Assembly: GCF_035582795.1 (NCBI RefSeq)
Contig: NC_134367.1
Span: forward strand, 110,408,062 to 110,472,061
Direction: 5' to 3'
DNA from: Mycteria americana
Lineage: Eukaryota > Chordata > Aves > Ciconiiformes > Ciconiidae
Length of the DNA: 64,000 nucleotides
The notes below the pieces were generated by a model. That model ran no database searches, was not told the origin of the DNA, and saw only the letters and a program-made list of their open reading frames with translations. Within the stretch, counting starts at the first letter, position 1. Each line of letters begins with the position of its first letter. This document shows positions 51,583-63,306 of the stretch, piece after piece. Position numbers and translations under genes: made by a program.

Positions 51583-52760
51583 GTAAGCACAATCAGGTAT
51601 CATGCAGGCACTGTTGTTTTCTGTGTGGCTTATTATACCTGTACATGGAAATGAAAGACTGAATTGCCTTTTGGGCTGTAAAAGGAGAGCAGTCAGTATT
51701 TGGACTGAACTTCTCAATGCCTTCTGTCTTAGAACATCACATGAAAAGTAGAGTTAGGCAGGCTTCATTTCCTTTATTCATGTCTTAAGAGAGGAAAGGT
51801 TGAACTTTCAGTTCTGTAGCATCCCAAAACAGGCCTGGGAAACCCAGGGGGTCCATAGGTTACAAGATATGCCAGGGCAATATCCTCTGTGCCCAACACA
51901 CTGGTGACATGCCTTGCTGGCCCAGCACAAGGCATGACAGCCAGAACTAACCACAGCACTTGAGCAGTACTCCAGGTCTAGTAGGGAACAGAATGGCTTC
52001 TTGTTCCCCAAAATGGGCCTGTCTTAGTCATCTCCCCTTTTCTATCACAGAAATGCCATGTAAAACCCATTTGCAAAATATATGGAAGGCTTTGCTCAAG
52101 ACCAGTGCAGAGGCAATTCACTCAGATCTCTGGGACCTCCACCACAATTTCCCTGTTGTTTTGGGTTTTTTTTCTTGGTGACTGTCCAGGGAGTTGCCAT
52201 CTCAAGGGCAGTTATTATCAGAGCATTACCAGGCCTACGGAAAGTGCAATTGCTAGTGTGGATGGATGTTAGCCTTTTCCAAAGTTTTTTTGTTGTTAGG
52301 CTGAGGGGGGTAGGAGGGAGTTGTTCTTAACCTGAAGAACAAAAGGAAGCAGAGACTGGTACGACCCTATCTTCACATTCTCCTGATCACTGGAGGGCTT
52401 TGCTCTAGTCCCAGACTTTGAATAATTGATGCCATAAGTCTAACAGCTCCTCATAAAGGAAAAGCCCGGCTTTGTAGCTCGTAAAAAAACAGTGTCTGAG
52501 AAATAAAAGATGTAATAAAAAGATCATCTCTCCAGCAAGTGGAACTCACTATCCCTATGCAAGGAGATCCTCTGCCTGGTGCAGATATCAGCCCTGCAGG
52601 GCTCCATGGGCCAGCTGTGCCACTCGGAAGGAGCTGCTGCTCCTGGTAAATGGGGAACTCGCTGCTTCCAGCATCCTCATCAGCTGTCCCCCAACAGCCA
52701 GCAGACATGGAGGTCCCTGCATGCTCTTGCATGATGCATGCCCACCTTGATTAGTTACCT

Positions 52761-52806
52761 CCCTCAGTGGGAGGTAAGGACCCTCAAAGGACCCTCAGTG
52801 GGAGGT
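52761..52806. repeat. Short direct repeat, period 31
   Basis: The 15-mer ccctcagtgggaggt occurs at 52761-52775 and again at 52792-52806, inside calpain intron 10. It looks like a small local duplication. Confidence 0.9.
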
Positions 52807-54668
52807 GATGGCATAGGTCTTGGATCCCTTGAAAAGAGGTTGTTTAATCAGGAGGTAGACTAGAGGACAGATTTGCTCTATTCTTGCTTTATATTTAAAA
52901 TTTCTTTCTTCCCCTCCAGTTGATGCTCAGGTGTCTTCATTTAGTTTTTCCTCTCTCTTGGTATATTCCCAAGGATGGATGAAATGCAATGAGACATAGC
53001 ATCTGTGGGCTGTCAATCCATGGCTCACCTCAAGCTCAGTTTGGGCTTCTGATCCCAGATGATCTCCTGTGCAGGAGCTGAAGGGCAAGGCCAGAACAGG
53101 CCATTGCTAGGGGCACCAGATTACTGTGGAGCACCTGGTCAATGAGGGAAAGGGGACTGTCATGCTGCTCTGTCACACCATAGCTTTTAGTAATGTAATG
53201 TCATTGGTACAAATCCACACAGCAGATTATACAGAAAATATTCCTCCATGAACACAGCCTAAGTATTTTAATACAAGAGCTGGTCTACCAGCTGCTCACA
53301 GCCAGCCTAGCGTCCTGCCCTGGTAGCAGCAAAAGCCAAGTCCAGGAGCTAAAACCAGGGTAGGTGTACAGTTGGTTTATTTCCCAGCATCTAACCTCAG
53401 TGCTTGAGGGCAATCAGAGGTGGCACCTTTGTGTAAAAGTTTACAAGGGTTTTTCTTTGTGCAAGGAGAGTGCAATTGGTAAGAGTCGTGTGGCCTCACT
53501 CTTCCTCCCTCAACTGCTTTCACTGCCGTTATTCATTAGCAGCATGAGTCTCTGTTCAGTACCTTTTGAGATGCATCAAATTGTTGCTGTGAAGTAAAAA
53601 GGGTATTATCCCTTGGCAAGATGAGAGGGGAATGCAGTGCAGGCAAGGATGCAAACCAGAATGGACATATCTGATAGCTCTAGGAAGCTTTTGATTAAAT
53701 ATAAACGTGGAGCACTAATACATGGCTGTGAGGGAAGTTTAATGTTGTGTGATAGAGCTGAGCAATGTATAGAGGCTGATTCTTATCTCACACTGGTTTT
53801 GACTCCATTGAGATATTAATCTGCTTCTGCTTTTTACCAGAAGAAATGTGGAATGAGACCCAAAAGTAAGAAAAGGATTACACCATTTATTTCTTTGCAG
53901 CACTGCCCATTTCTATCTGTTCAAGATCTGACCCATAATACTTGGCAGTCTACATACCTCCCAGCCGTCTGTAACAGTAGTCATCTTTTTTTTTCCTCCC
54001 AAAATAGCAGTTTTATGTTATTTTCTCCCAAAGGCATGGCTCATAAATAACTCTGCCACGCTGTATAACCATTCTAAATGGAATTTATACACACTGATGT
54101 ATTTTGGGGAATATGTTTAGTAAGGGGTTTTTATTATGCTATCTTTACATGTCATCATAGTAATAGCTGTTGCATTATATTTGTTTCATCTCAGCAAAAA
54201 TACTGGAATAACAGAAGAAAGATCAGAATATTCTGTTTTCTTGTGACACTTGCTGGAAGGTTTGGGTTGTGATGCTTGAAGCACTGTCATCTGGGTGGGA
54301 TGCTTAGTGAGCTCTCTGACCACTCTGAGTCACACTAGATCTCAGGGAAGTTTTAGGAAGAGTATTCAGCCTTGATTCCTTCATGAACTCCAGTCTGCTT
54401 AATGGTAATTGAAGTTCTCTTCAAATCCACTTACATTCATTTTGCCTTCTGTTTCTTTCAAATCTTCCACCCTTGTGCATTTTTGATGTGTCCTTGAACA
54501 ACGTCTGTCACCTGGATGGGCTTTTCATGCTACTGGGGAGGTTAAGGCATGTTAGATGCAGTGTATATTTAGAGAGCCGTGGGAATGTAAGGTTGCTGTG
54601 GGTGCACTTGCTGATTTATTTTGGTTCCTGACATGGAGGGGAGATAGCCAGCTACATTTTTCTTTCAG

Positions 54669-54829
54669 GAGAACTCCAAAATTCTGAAACAAAGTTTTCT
54701 TCTGACTCGAGATGTGACCAACTACTTTATCTTGAGCCCAGGAACCTATGCTGTCATTCCTGCTACAACAGAGGACCAAGAATTCGAATTTCTCTTACGA
54801 ATTTTCCTGAAGAATCAAGACTACAAAGA
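54669..54829 (+). CDS. CAPN13: Calpain coding exon 12 (161 bp), end of CBSW domain
   Basis: Acceptor tttttctttcag, donor AAAGA|gtaaga. Opens ENSKILKQSFLLTRDVTNYF, then ILSPGTYAVIPAT, then FEFLLRIFLK. The L-x-P-G-x-Y-x-[VI]-[VI]-P strand and the F-x-[LI]-R-[VI]-F strand end domain III in all calpains; LLRIFLK matches my recollection of CAPN13. It enters in phase 0. Direct joining to exon 10 would delete about 20 residues present in relatives, so I number it 12 and leave exon 11 open. Confidence 0.92.
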
Positions 54830-56363
54830 GTAAGATGATGAGTACTCTTTACAGTGTGCCAGGATTTAACAGTTTAATGTCAAGATAACTAATGTGGCAA
54901 TTTGCTTTTAACATACTCTGGAAGTGTGTTGGGAAGACACAGCCGAGTGTTAAGCACCATGTTGAGGGGGATCAGATGCATAGGGGTGGCCACTGCAGAA
55001 CAGGGCAATAGCTCATCTGCAGCCACCAAGGGTCTCAGCTTTGGTACAGAGAGCCACACAAGCGAGCAATAATTGTGAGATATGCCTCCCCCAATTATGG
55101 GGAAATCTCTCTTTAGTGAAAGGAGGACTGAGAGCTTGTTTTTCTTAACAGCTGTTATTAGTTTCTTATGTTGTGCTGGCTGGATGCCAGACGGATCAGG
55201 TCCCATTCTGCTCAGAGTGGGACCTAGAGAAGCAAAGAGCAGTGAAAGGCCTCGATCCTTTCACCCAGCCATCTCACAGTCAGGCTGGCAGGGCTCCCTG
55301 TGGGTATGAGAGGGCCTTGAAGATAAGTTTAGTGGAAAAAATGGTATGGTTCATGCAAAGGCAGCTATTATCACATTCTCACATCAATATCTGGGTGTGC
55401 TCTACATAAAGAGCAAGCCACAGCATTCAGCCTTACCAATTGACGTTCAAGCATCAGACGTGCAATGGCTTTCCTGCAGCAAGATTTATAGTGGAGGTGA
55501 TTGCAGCTCTTACCTCATAGGCCCGTATCTTAATAATGAGATTGCTTTCTAGGCTTTGGCCCCTGGCAAAAATAGCCCAGAACTGACTAAGGCAAATCCT
55601 TAGTTATGGAAAACAAACATGAAAACAAACAGGGCTCTGGGCTGGACTGCCTTCAGCATGATGACTCATGCACAGGGCGGCTCAGCCTTGGGAGGTAGGT
55701 CTGTCCAGGAGAGCCTGTGACCCTCACACACCTTCCAAGCGTGGGGATCCCCTTCCTGTGGGTCTCTCACCTATATAATAGCATGGATGCTATAAAAATA
55801 GCATCTGGCTTGCCTAATTTCTCCACCAAAAGCAAAGCTCAAGTATTGAGTGTTGCTACTAAGCGAGTCCCAGAAGGAATGGTGACCCCAGCTCAATTTC
55901 AGGCAGTCTGCAGACATTTAGAAGATGTTGCCTTTTAATAGCCCAGATGCTATTTTTATTTCTGACTATTAAACTAGGCAAAGAGAAAGCAGGTGAAAAT
56001 TTTATGTGGCTCAAGGCAGGGCAGCCCTGTCTTCTGTGTGGGGAGGTTAGTCCTGGCATGTTCAGAGTGAGACAAGTTACCCTTTCTCTGCTGCTGGTGC
56101 CAGCAGGGCCAGCTCGGGGAAGGCAGTGGCCCCAGAGCAGCCGGAGACTCAGACCTGCTCATGTCTGCTTGCACAGAGAGACCCAGGACTGGTGCAACAG
56201 GCTTGACTGAACTGGGACAGGCTGGGAGGTGTGGATGCTGGGTCTTGTGGGGCTGCGGGCTGGGTGAGTGCTCCTGTTGGTGCCTGCCTTCTGCCACATC
56301 TGCAAATCAATGCTCTGACAAGGCCCGTTTTCCCCCAGTTTGACTCTTGTAACTCTTTTCTAG

Positions 56364-56400
56364 GAACTCAAACTCCCCGCCCAGCCCAGTGCTGCCAATG
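56364..56400 (+). CDS. CAPN13: Calpain coding exon 13 (37 bp), linker
   Basis: A short exon bounded by ttttctag and ATG|gtaaga. Its 37 bp is the recalled length of the domain III/IV linker exon in other calpains, and its first base completes the Glu codon left by exon 12. Residues are N-S-N-S-P-P-S-P-V-L-P-M, a Pro/Ser-rich linker. Sequence conservation is low, so the call rests on length, phase, splice sites and position. Confidence 0.8.
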
Positions 56401-58106
56401 GTAAGAGTCTGTGAAAACTGATGTAGATGCTGGTGGTGGTGAGTGGTTCCCAGGGAGCTGACCATTCTGTAGCCACATCTACTGACTCCTTCCTTCCCTA
56501 CATACCAGACGCCAGTCTACTCTCATCTCCTTTCACCACCCAGTACCTGTTCTGGAGTTCAACTCTGGCACCCTGCGACCTTGCTGGGAGAGCAGGTGAC
56601 CAGCCTGGGGTGCCTCTCTGGAGAGACAGGAGTGACAACAAAGCCCTTCCTCTTTATATATGACTCTTTCAGAGCCTGATTTTTGAAGGAAACAAATCTT
56701 ACGCAGTCCCTCTGTCGGCCTGTCCATCTGTCCTTTTCGCCTCGCCACCTTTAAGGCTTTGACCAACCAAATATAGTTGGGGGAAGAGCATTTCAAAGAT
56801 ACTAAATTCTTGCAATGTCTGTAAAATGGGTATGTACCTAGGGAGGAGAGAGGGGGAAACTTTGATGAAAAGTCACAGCTTGAGTTTGACCTCTTTTAAA
56901 AAGACCTCACACCTGAGAGCAGGGTCATACATGCCTTCCCCATGGGAATGGCTTCATTTAAGTGCTTGGACCCTATAAAGCACAGAAGTCCACAGCGGTG
57001 AGGCTCAAAGCAGATTTCTTCTGATTTCCATCAGGATATCTTTACAGATGTAAGGGAAATTACACTTCAAAACTGGTTGCGCCTCTTGTTCAACCCACAT
57101 CTCAGCCTGTCTAGCCCAGCTGCCATCTCTTGCTGGACTTCCTCACTGTGAACTGTGCAAATTGCCAGAGCTGGTCCAGTCCATGCTGCTGTCTCACCAG
57201 TTGCTTGCAAAACTGTGCTGCTGGGAGGCTGGTTTTTATAGCAGTGCAAACTCAATGCAGGTCTTTGAAGCCAAAGATGTAAAGCTGCTTCAGGAGAACA
57301 GAAAACAGAGCCCTTTCCTTGTGATTCATTTTCCAGCCTGCAATTAAGCCCCATTAGAGGGGTAGTGTAAATGGTGGCTTATTATCTCTTTCCACTGACA
57401 AGCTGTCAGTTTACTTGGCTGTTGTCATTAGCCAATGTTTTGACTTTGATGAATTATGGTACCCACATTTTCTGCTTTTGTTCAGGTATTTGAGCTTCAC
57501 TGGTGTGAATTATCTTGCACAGAGCGGAAGGTATTAGGGCTTAGGCTTAGGTTTTTGGGGGAAAGTTTATAATGTTAAGGATAGTTCCCCTTAGTGCCTG
57601 GTGGATCTCCCCACTGGAGGGCTGAAAAAAATCATTTAAGCATTGAATTGCAATTGCTCAGGTACAGTCAAACCTTGGGATTGAGAAGGTATGAGAGAAA
57701 GGAAAAGTAAACTCCTGCTCTGTTTTCTTGGTTCACATGAGTCTTCACATGCACTAAACCAGTGGTTTCAACCAAGGGCCATCAATAAGGATCAGGCTTT
57801 GTATCTCTATACTCATGTATTGACCTGCTGGACTCCACCCTGGCTGTGTTCTGTTGTCTTCTGCTGGCCCTGAGCTGCTCCTTCTTGGTTGTACTAGGTG
57901 ATAACATCCAAACTATGCTTCTTCCTTCATTGCAGTAGTTCTTTCTAGCTCCCAGTCCACTTTACTTTCGGGGTGTTAAAACTGTACAGTACAGCCTGTA
58001 CCGTACATTCCCTGCCCTCTCTAAAGTGCTGTTTGGATGCACAGACTTCTGCTTCCAGTTGTTTTGTAACTGAATTATTTATGTGTGTACTTTGTCTTTG
58101 ATCCAG

Positions 58107-58169
58107 GATGTGCCAAGACAGAACCAGGACAGCTCCTATAAGGCTGTATTCCTAAGATACGCTAAGCAG
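58107..58169 (+). CDS. CAPN13: Calpain coding exon 14 (63 bp), start of penta-EF-hand domain
   Basis: Acceptor ttgatccag, donor CAG|gtatcc, 21 codons, phase 0. Reads DVPRQNQDSSYKAVFLRYAK and then Q. This fits the entry to the first EF-hand of the calpain C-terminal domain (x-F-x-x-Y-A-x-Q in CAPN13, as I recall it). EF1 in this family is often atypical, and no full calcium loop is visible here. Confidence 0.85.
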
Positions 58170-59225
58170 GTATCCTATCTAAAACACCTTGCTGAAAAAT
58201 AAATAAAAAAGGCATGTGGACTTGCAAAAAAAAAACCAAACCAAAAACGATCTCCCATGTTGATACAAATCCATTTAGAAAAATGTTTTTTGGAAATGTA
58301 GCTCTATCCTCAAGTGGATACCCTGAAAACAGTATTGATTGACCTGCCAAAACCCCCAGAAAAATGGGACGTTCAGCTGGGACAGATTGGCTAGCCCCAT
58401 ATATCAGAGGAGGACTGGAGAGTTGTGGTTGCGCTGGTGATGGGCTTGCATGTGTACTTTTTTTTCGGTGGGGTGGGGAGGTGTTAGTTTATTTACTGAA
58501 AGCAATTATAAAGCCTTGGCTATTCTCCCCTCTCATCAGCATCATTTTCCTTTTGCCTTCACGGCATTTGGAAACCAGACATCAGTCAGCGTTTGAGTAA
58601 TTGATTCCTGCTCTTTCAGAGCCAAACTCTGTGTGTTCACAGGAGGTGCTTTTAATGGTTTAATAAACTGTTATAAAGAACTCCTCGACTTATTCAAGAG
58701 GAGAAAAAAAATCACTGCCCAAAGTCTTTGCACAGTGGACCTCTTGCAGTTAATAGTTATATCAATGCATGAAGGTGAAAATGAACGCTACGCCAAATGC
58801 TCTGGGGGTATCTCAGGAGGGAGGCAGTCAGGTTCCCTGATGGGTTGGGCGGCTCGAGAGAAGCAGGCAGCAGAGCCTGTGCTCCCAGCCCACTCACCCA
58901 GCTGCCTGCTGTGCCTGCCCATTGGCAACTCCCCAGCTGCTAGGGGCTGGTGAAGTCACCAAGTGTTCCCATCACTGCTGGAAATACCCCACAGTGACGG
59001 GGACTGCCTGTAACTCCCCTGCAGACTCTTGTAGGGAAGGACAAAGAGTGGCCCAGCAGCGTGGAGGGCTTTGTTATGCTCCCGTGGGGGTGCTGCTGCT
59101 CCTCTGATATAAGCAGAGGTCCTTCTTGGTTGCCACAATGCGTGAGTAAAGCATTTTGGGGCAAAAGTGACACAGGAGAAAACTTTATGCTCACAGACCT
59201 CTCTTTGCATTTTATTCTGCATTAG

Positions 59226-59283
59226 GGCTCAGCTATTGATGCCTCGCAGCTGCAACAACTCCTTAATGAAGTGATCCTGCAAG
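59226..59283 (+). CDS. CAPN13: Calpain coding exon 15 (58 bp), EF-hand 1 helix
   Basis: Acceptor ctgcattag, donor CAAG|gtaaag. Length 58 bp is standard. Reads GSAIDASQLQQLLNEVILQ, the family motif I-D-A-x-x-L-Q-x-L-L-N. It leaves one base of an Asp codon that exon 16 completes. Confidence 0.92.
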
Positions 59284-60339
59284 GTAAAGCTTTTACAAAC
59301 AGCTAATATTGGTGGTGCTTCCCTATCCTTAGTCTAGTGTAAATTAGACAGAGGATTTAGTGGTGTCCTGATGGACCTCAAAAAATCCTCAGTGTGCCCT
59401 ACTGCACTATTGGATCTTGAAGAATGAGAAGTGCCTCCACCAGGGTTCCTTTGGAACAGTTTAGTTTTATTTTTTTTTTTAAATCAAAGTAATGTTCACG
59501 TGAAGAAGGTGACACAACCCAGACCAGCTGCTAACAGGCTCTTTAATGCATGGCCGTCAGCAAAGCTGTGCATCTGTTTGACAGCCAAATTTCACCTTCC
59601 CCTCCCAGTTCTGCTGTGGGATAGCCTCTGCTCTGCAGACCCACCCTGCCCTATGCTGTCCTTCTCCTGGATGTCCCTGCAGCCCCCATGAGCACCCCTT
59701 CCTGCTCTGTGCCCCACCGATTGCAGCAGGAACTCAGTCCCTGGCTGGGCTGCACCAGTGAGCGCCCCAGGGAGCTGTGCCTCCCACTCTCCTCACTGTC
59801 ACCCAACTTCTCCCAGTTCAGCCCTGGCCTGCATCGCTACTCTGCAGAGGCCTCAAGCTGGCTTTCAGCATTTCCCAGCTTTCTTAACCTGCCCACCTTG
59901 AAAATAGCATGAGACAGGCACAGCTGAAGGGCTTGAACCAATTCAGCCATGCACAAGGCTCAAAGTGCTCCTAGGACTCGTTAATTCAGCATAAATGGCC
60001 TTTCTTGTCACTGTCATTTCCCTTATCCTTATTTCAAGAGGGAAGAGTTCCATCAGGGCAGGTAGGTGGGCAGAGACTGTGCAGAGCAGCTACCTCTGAG
60101 CCCAAACAGGGCACCTGTCCTTAGGGAAGGGAGCAATAGAGTTGTCTGAGACACGTCAGACTCCCTCAGTGGACCTCAGCCTGGTATGTAGCCCTGGCTG
60201 CTGTTTGAGACCCTGAGCTAATGTGGGGCTAGTTAGCTACGTGAGCCTTCAGACTGGTGTCCTCCTTCCCTCCGAACGGTGACCTAGTGCTTCTGTCACC
60301 CCACTCGGTCTCACCGATTCCTTCTGTCGATCCTTGCAG

Positions 60340-60407
60340 ACGAAATGACCAGCCTGGGAGGAAGATTCAGCTTCGATTCATGCAGAGGCATTTTATCTCT
60401 GGTGGAT
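60340..60407 (+). CDS. CAPN13: Calpain coding exon 16 (68 bp), EF-hand 2 entering helix
   Basis: Acceptor gatccttgcag, donor GAT|gtatcc (weak). Reads D-EMTSLGGRFSFDSCRGILSL and then VD, the family pattern F-S-x-[DE]-x-C-[RQ]-x-[IL]-x-x-L-[ML]-D. The final Asp is position 1 of the calcium loop that continues in exon 17. Reading past the donor meets a stop (tag) after four codons, which supports the border. Confidence 0.9.
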
Positions 60408-62068
60408 GTATCCTTTCAGTAGAAGCAATAAACTTCCCTGGTGCTGCCCATCCTTGCCTTGAGTTATGGCTGAGCTGAGCGTCCCAGTGTGAGAACCTGC
60501 AAGTAAATATTAGCCACAGTCCTCAATAAATAACTTCCCAGAGTCTACGCAGGAGTTTGCCATGCATGCCCTGGCTCTGGTGTGTCTGCTGAAAGGTGAG
60601 GGTCAACCTTCTGCTACCAGCTAACTCTTTGCTCTCATTTTCACCTCTGCAGGGCCCAAGGCAGAGCCCGAAGCAAGGAGGCTGCACAGAGCTCAGGCAT
60701 AACTCGGCTCTTCCGTCATGGCTGCAACCACGCTGGCCTGTGATGGCAGCTCGAGCAGCCTGCTAGCACCACCAGCAAAGCTACTGTTAGGGGGAGAAGC
60801 ACTGTCATCACCGAATCACAGGCACTTGCCTGGCAGACTATTCATCCTTTCCAGTGTACCTTCCCTATTTAGATGGATCATGCAGTCTTTTTACTGTTAA
60901 CAGGAGACAACACTGGAAATACATTGCTGGCCATTGTAGAACAAGAGGGCTCCTTGATGAAAACATAAATTCTCCCCCGTGTGTTTTCTCCCCCTTTGCT
61001 TGCTCGCTGTCTCTTTTCTTCCATGCTTTGAAATAACTTTGAGACATTTTCAGACCTTTACAGACTGCCAGGGAATGAATAAAAATGACCAGAAGTCCCT
61101 CTCTCTTTCCTGTATTATCCATCTAGCCAGGGAAAGACACTTTTTGCCCTTTCCAAAGCCCCTCCTGGGGGCACGCATGCTGTGAATGCATGGCACGTGC
61201 AAAGAGCTGACAAAGCCACTGCTCTGCTTTAATTCAGGATGGATTTTTCATTCTCTGGATTGCATACAACCCATGTACAGTGTGACCTATCCTGGCCTGC
61301 AAAGACAGGATCAGCTTTTTTCAGTCAGGTTTCATTGCAGTGGCGCTTGTCTGCTTATATTTAACTGGTGATGAGTTTTGCTTTCAGGGAGTTTTCACCA
61401 TCCCGGCTGCGTTAGGTGAGGTGCTGCATGCCTGGCCAGGGCTCCTAGATGGTGTACGGAGGGGAGCTGATCCACTGACATAGTCCTTCGAGCACCCATG
61501 GGAGATGTCCGCTGACACCCACGGGCTCCCGCAGCTCGTGGTAGGGAAGTGTTTTCTTGCCTGCAGCATATGCACGGCTCAAAGGCTGCTGCTGCCTTCT
61601 GATGGCAGGCATCAGGATCGGCTCCTCGTGCTCTTGGCTCCTTCAGTGCCTGTTCCTCCAGGAGGATCCAGGCAGAGCTAATACTGTTCTGCCTCATGCA
61701 CAGCGGCAAGGCAATGGGCACACGTGGCCTGGAGCGTGGGGTCATGGCCATCCACAGGTGCCTCTGTGCTCCATGGCTAAATGTCAACTGAAGCGATCAC
61801 CGCAGGTTCCCTTGCGGTTAAGGGCACCATATAAATAGAAACCTTTTGTTGTTTGTGAGCACAGGTATGAGCAGCTGCACAATGTGCCAAAGAAGGTGAA
61901 TTTAACTGTAAACATAATTGAGAGCAGAAAAGCTCTTGGCTTTCTCAACACAAAGTAACAAACGGAAGAGACTACATCTTACATCTTTATGTGAAGGCAG
62001 CATCCTTGGGAATGAAGACAGCCAGGTTTAGCTCTCATTAACTGTTCAGTTCTTAACTAAATGCACAG

Positions 62069-62137
62069 CTCAACTCAAATGGACAACTCACACTGCGGGA
62101 GTTCGGGAGCCTCTGGCGACGTCTCACTAAGTACATG
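62069..62137 (+). CDS. CAPN13: Calpain coding exon 17 (69 bp), EF-hand 2 loop
   Basis: Acceptor aaatgcacag, donor ATG|gtacac. Exactly 69 bp, the standard size, phase 0 to 0. Starts LNSNGQLTLREF, then GSLWRRLTKYM. With the Asp ending exon 16 the loop is D-L-N-S-N-G-Q-L-T-L-R-E, a complete canonical EF-hand loop. The L-W-x-x-L helix after it is typical of calpain EF2. Confidence 0.92.
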
Positions 62138-63227
62138 GTACACGGGGGCTGCTCTCTCTTCTCTGCTGATACTGTACTCTTGGGCTTTTCATCAGCGGGG
62201 TGCAGATGCTCTGTGATATCAAAGCACTTGGGGGAAAAACGTTGCAGAGGTTGCTTGCTTAGTGGGTCAGATTTCCATCCTCTCATGCAAAGGGTGAGAG
62301 CTCAGAAAGCAGTAGTCTGTAAAGTGCTCCAAATGAGCAGCTGAGGCTTTTCTAGAGCAGGTAATATTGAGGAAAAAGTGGGAAAAGGTAGGAAGGCCAA
62401 TTAGGTTCAGAATTTGATGGAAATCTCTGTTTGTGTGCCACCACTGGCAATTTTTTTGAAAGCTTTCTAAGCTGAAATGAGTTCTTGAACAGTCATCTGA
62501 AAATTGTCACTTCCTCATTGCTGCAGTTTGTAGTGGGAGCGTGTAGGATCCGATGAAAGTTTATCTGGGAGAAATGTCTCTGCTCCAGGATAAGCATTAG
62601 GTCAGGAAGCAGTGAGGACGGTAACTTGGTATTTAGGGTCCCACCTACATTCAGGCAGCTTCTCTGTGCCAGGTCCTTCTCCCTCCAGTCTTGTGGCGGA
62701 AGGGGAAGATTTCCTGAAGCCTCAAAGTTGGGTGGACTCTACTTTGTTTCATCCCTCTTGAGATGGTCTGAGGCCACCTAGGACATGGGGTGCCAGTTCC
62801 CCATCTAGCAATGGTGCTCTTCCCACTGACAGCACCTCCAGTGTGGCTTGTGAGGTTTCAATGGTGTGTTGGGAAAAGTGACCCCACACTGTTCTGGGAC
62901 TCAGGGACTTATTTCATGTGTTATAGACAATGTCTTTTTGTCAGTGGAGGTGTGAGCGTTCCCATTGCTGCCTGCACCCATAAATCAGGGAGAGTGAGCA
63001 AAAAGGCTTCCACCCACCCAAAAGTGTGGGATTTCTTACACCATAACATACTGTCGGAGCCTTCTGGAAATGGGTCTCCCTTGTTATAGTCACCCCATCT
63101 CATCTGTTGAACTTCCTTGCAGCCTATTTATTAAGGAGGGAAAGCATCCTACATAATTAGATGTAGTAGTAGTAAATTTGGGGAATGCTGATACGACCTT
63201 GAAATCTGCCTTTACACTGTTTTTTAG

Positions 63228-63306
63228 GATATCTTCAGGAAGGAAGACAGAAACCATTCCGGATTTCTTGATGTGTCTGAACTGAAGAGCGCGATACAGA
63301 CAGCAG
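63228..63306 (+). CDS. CAPN13: Calpain coding exon 18 (79 bp), EF-hand 3; last exon in the window
   Basis: Acceptor ctgttttttag, donor GCAG|gtatgt. 79 bp is the standard size. Reads DIFRKEDRNHSGFLDVSELK and then SAIQTA. The loop D-R-N-H-S-G-F-L-D-V-S-E meets the canonical EF-hand pattern (D1, N3, S5, G6, L8, D9, E12). It ends one base into a codon, expected to be Gly. The following exons (about 117, 59 and 27 bp in relatives) are not in 63307-64000. Confidence 0.93.

Larger units (their letters stand above)
49927..54668 (+). other. CAPN13: Calpain introns 9 to 11, with one unlocated exon
   Basis: Intron 9 is 49927-51436. The stretch 51583-54668 between exons 10 and 12 should hold a small exon (multiple of 3, phase 0 to 0) for the mid-domain-III segment that relatives have as a P-P-x-F-F-type sequence. 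I did not find one with good splice sites and matching text. Confidence 0.7.
54830..63227 (+). other. CAPN13: Calpain introns 12 to 17
   Basis: Introns 54830-56363, 56401-58106, 58170-59225, 59284-60339, 60408-62068 and 62138-63227. Several donors in this half are weak (gtatcc twice, gtacac). No repeats or other genes were recognised. Confidence 0.8.

Noticed and set aside
53388..53432. Candidate 45-bp exon 11 of the calpain
   Set aside because: It is in frame with AG/GT borders and contains G-N-Q-R-W, faintly like the expected segment, but it lacks the P-P-x-F-F-type text and the match may be chance.
53840..53864. Candidate microexon between ttttaccag and gtaaga
   Set aside because: Its length of 25 bp breaks the phase between exons 10 and 12.
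60544..60595. Exon-like block with QEF text and a gtgagg donor, first considered as calpain exon 17
   Set aside because: Phase does not fit between exons 16 and 18, and the 69-bp exon at 62069-62137 fits exactly.
61866..61896. Short exon-like block (YEQLHNVPKK) before gtgaat
   Set aside because: Does not match the calpain at this position and its phase is not needed.
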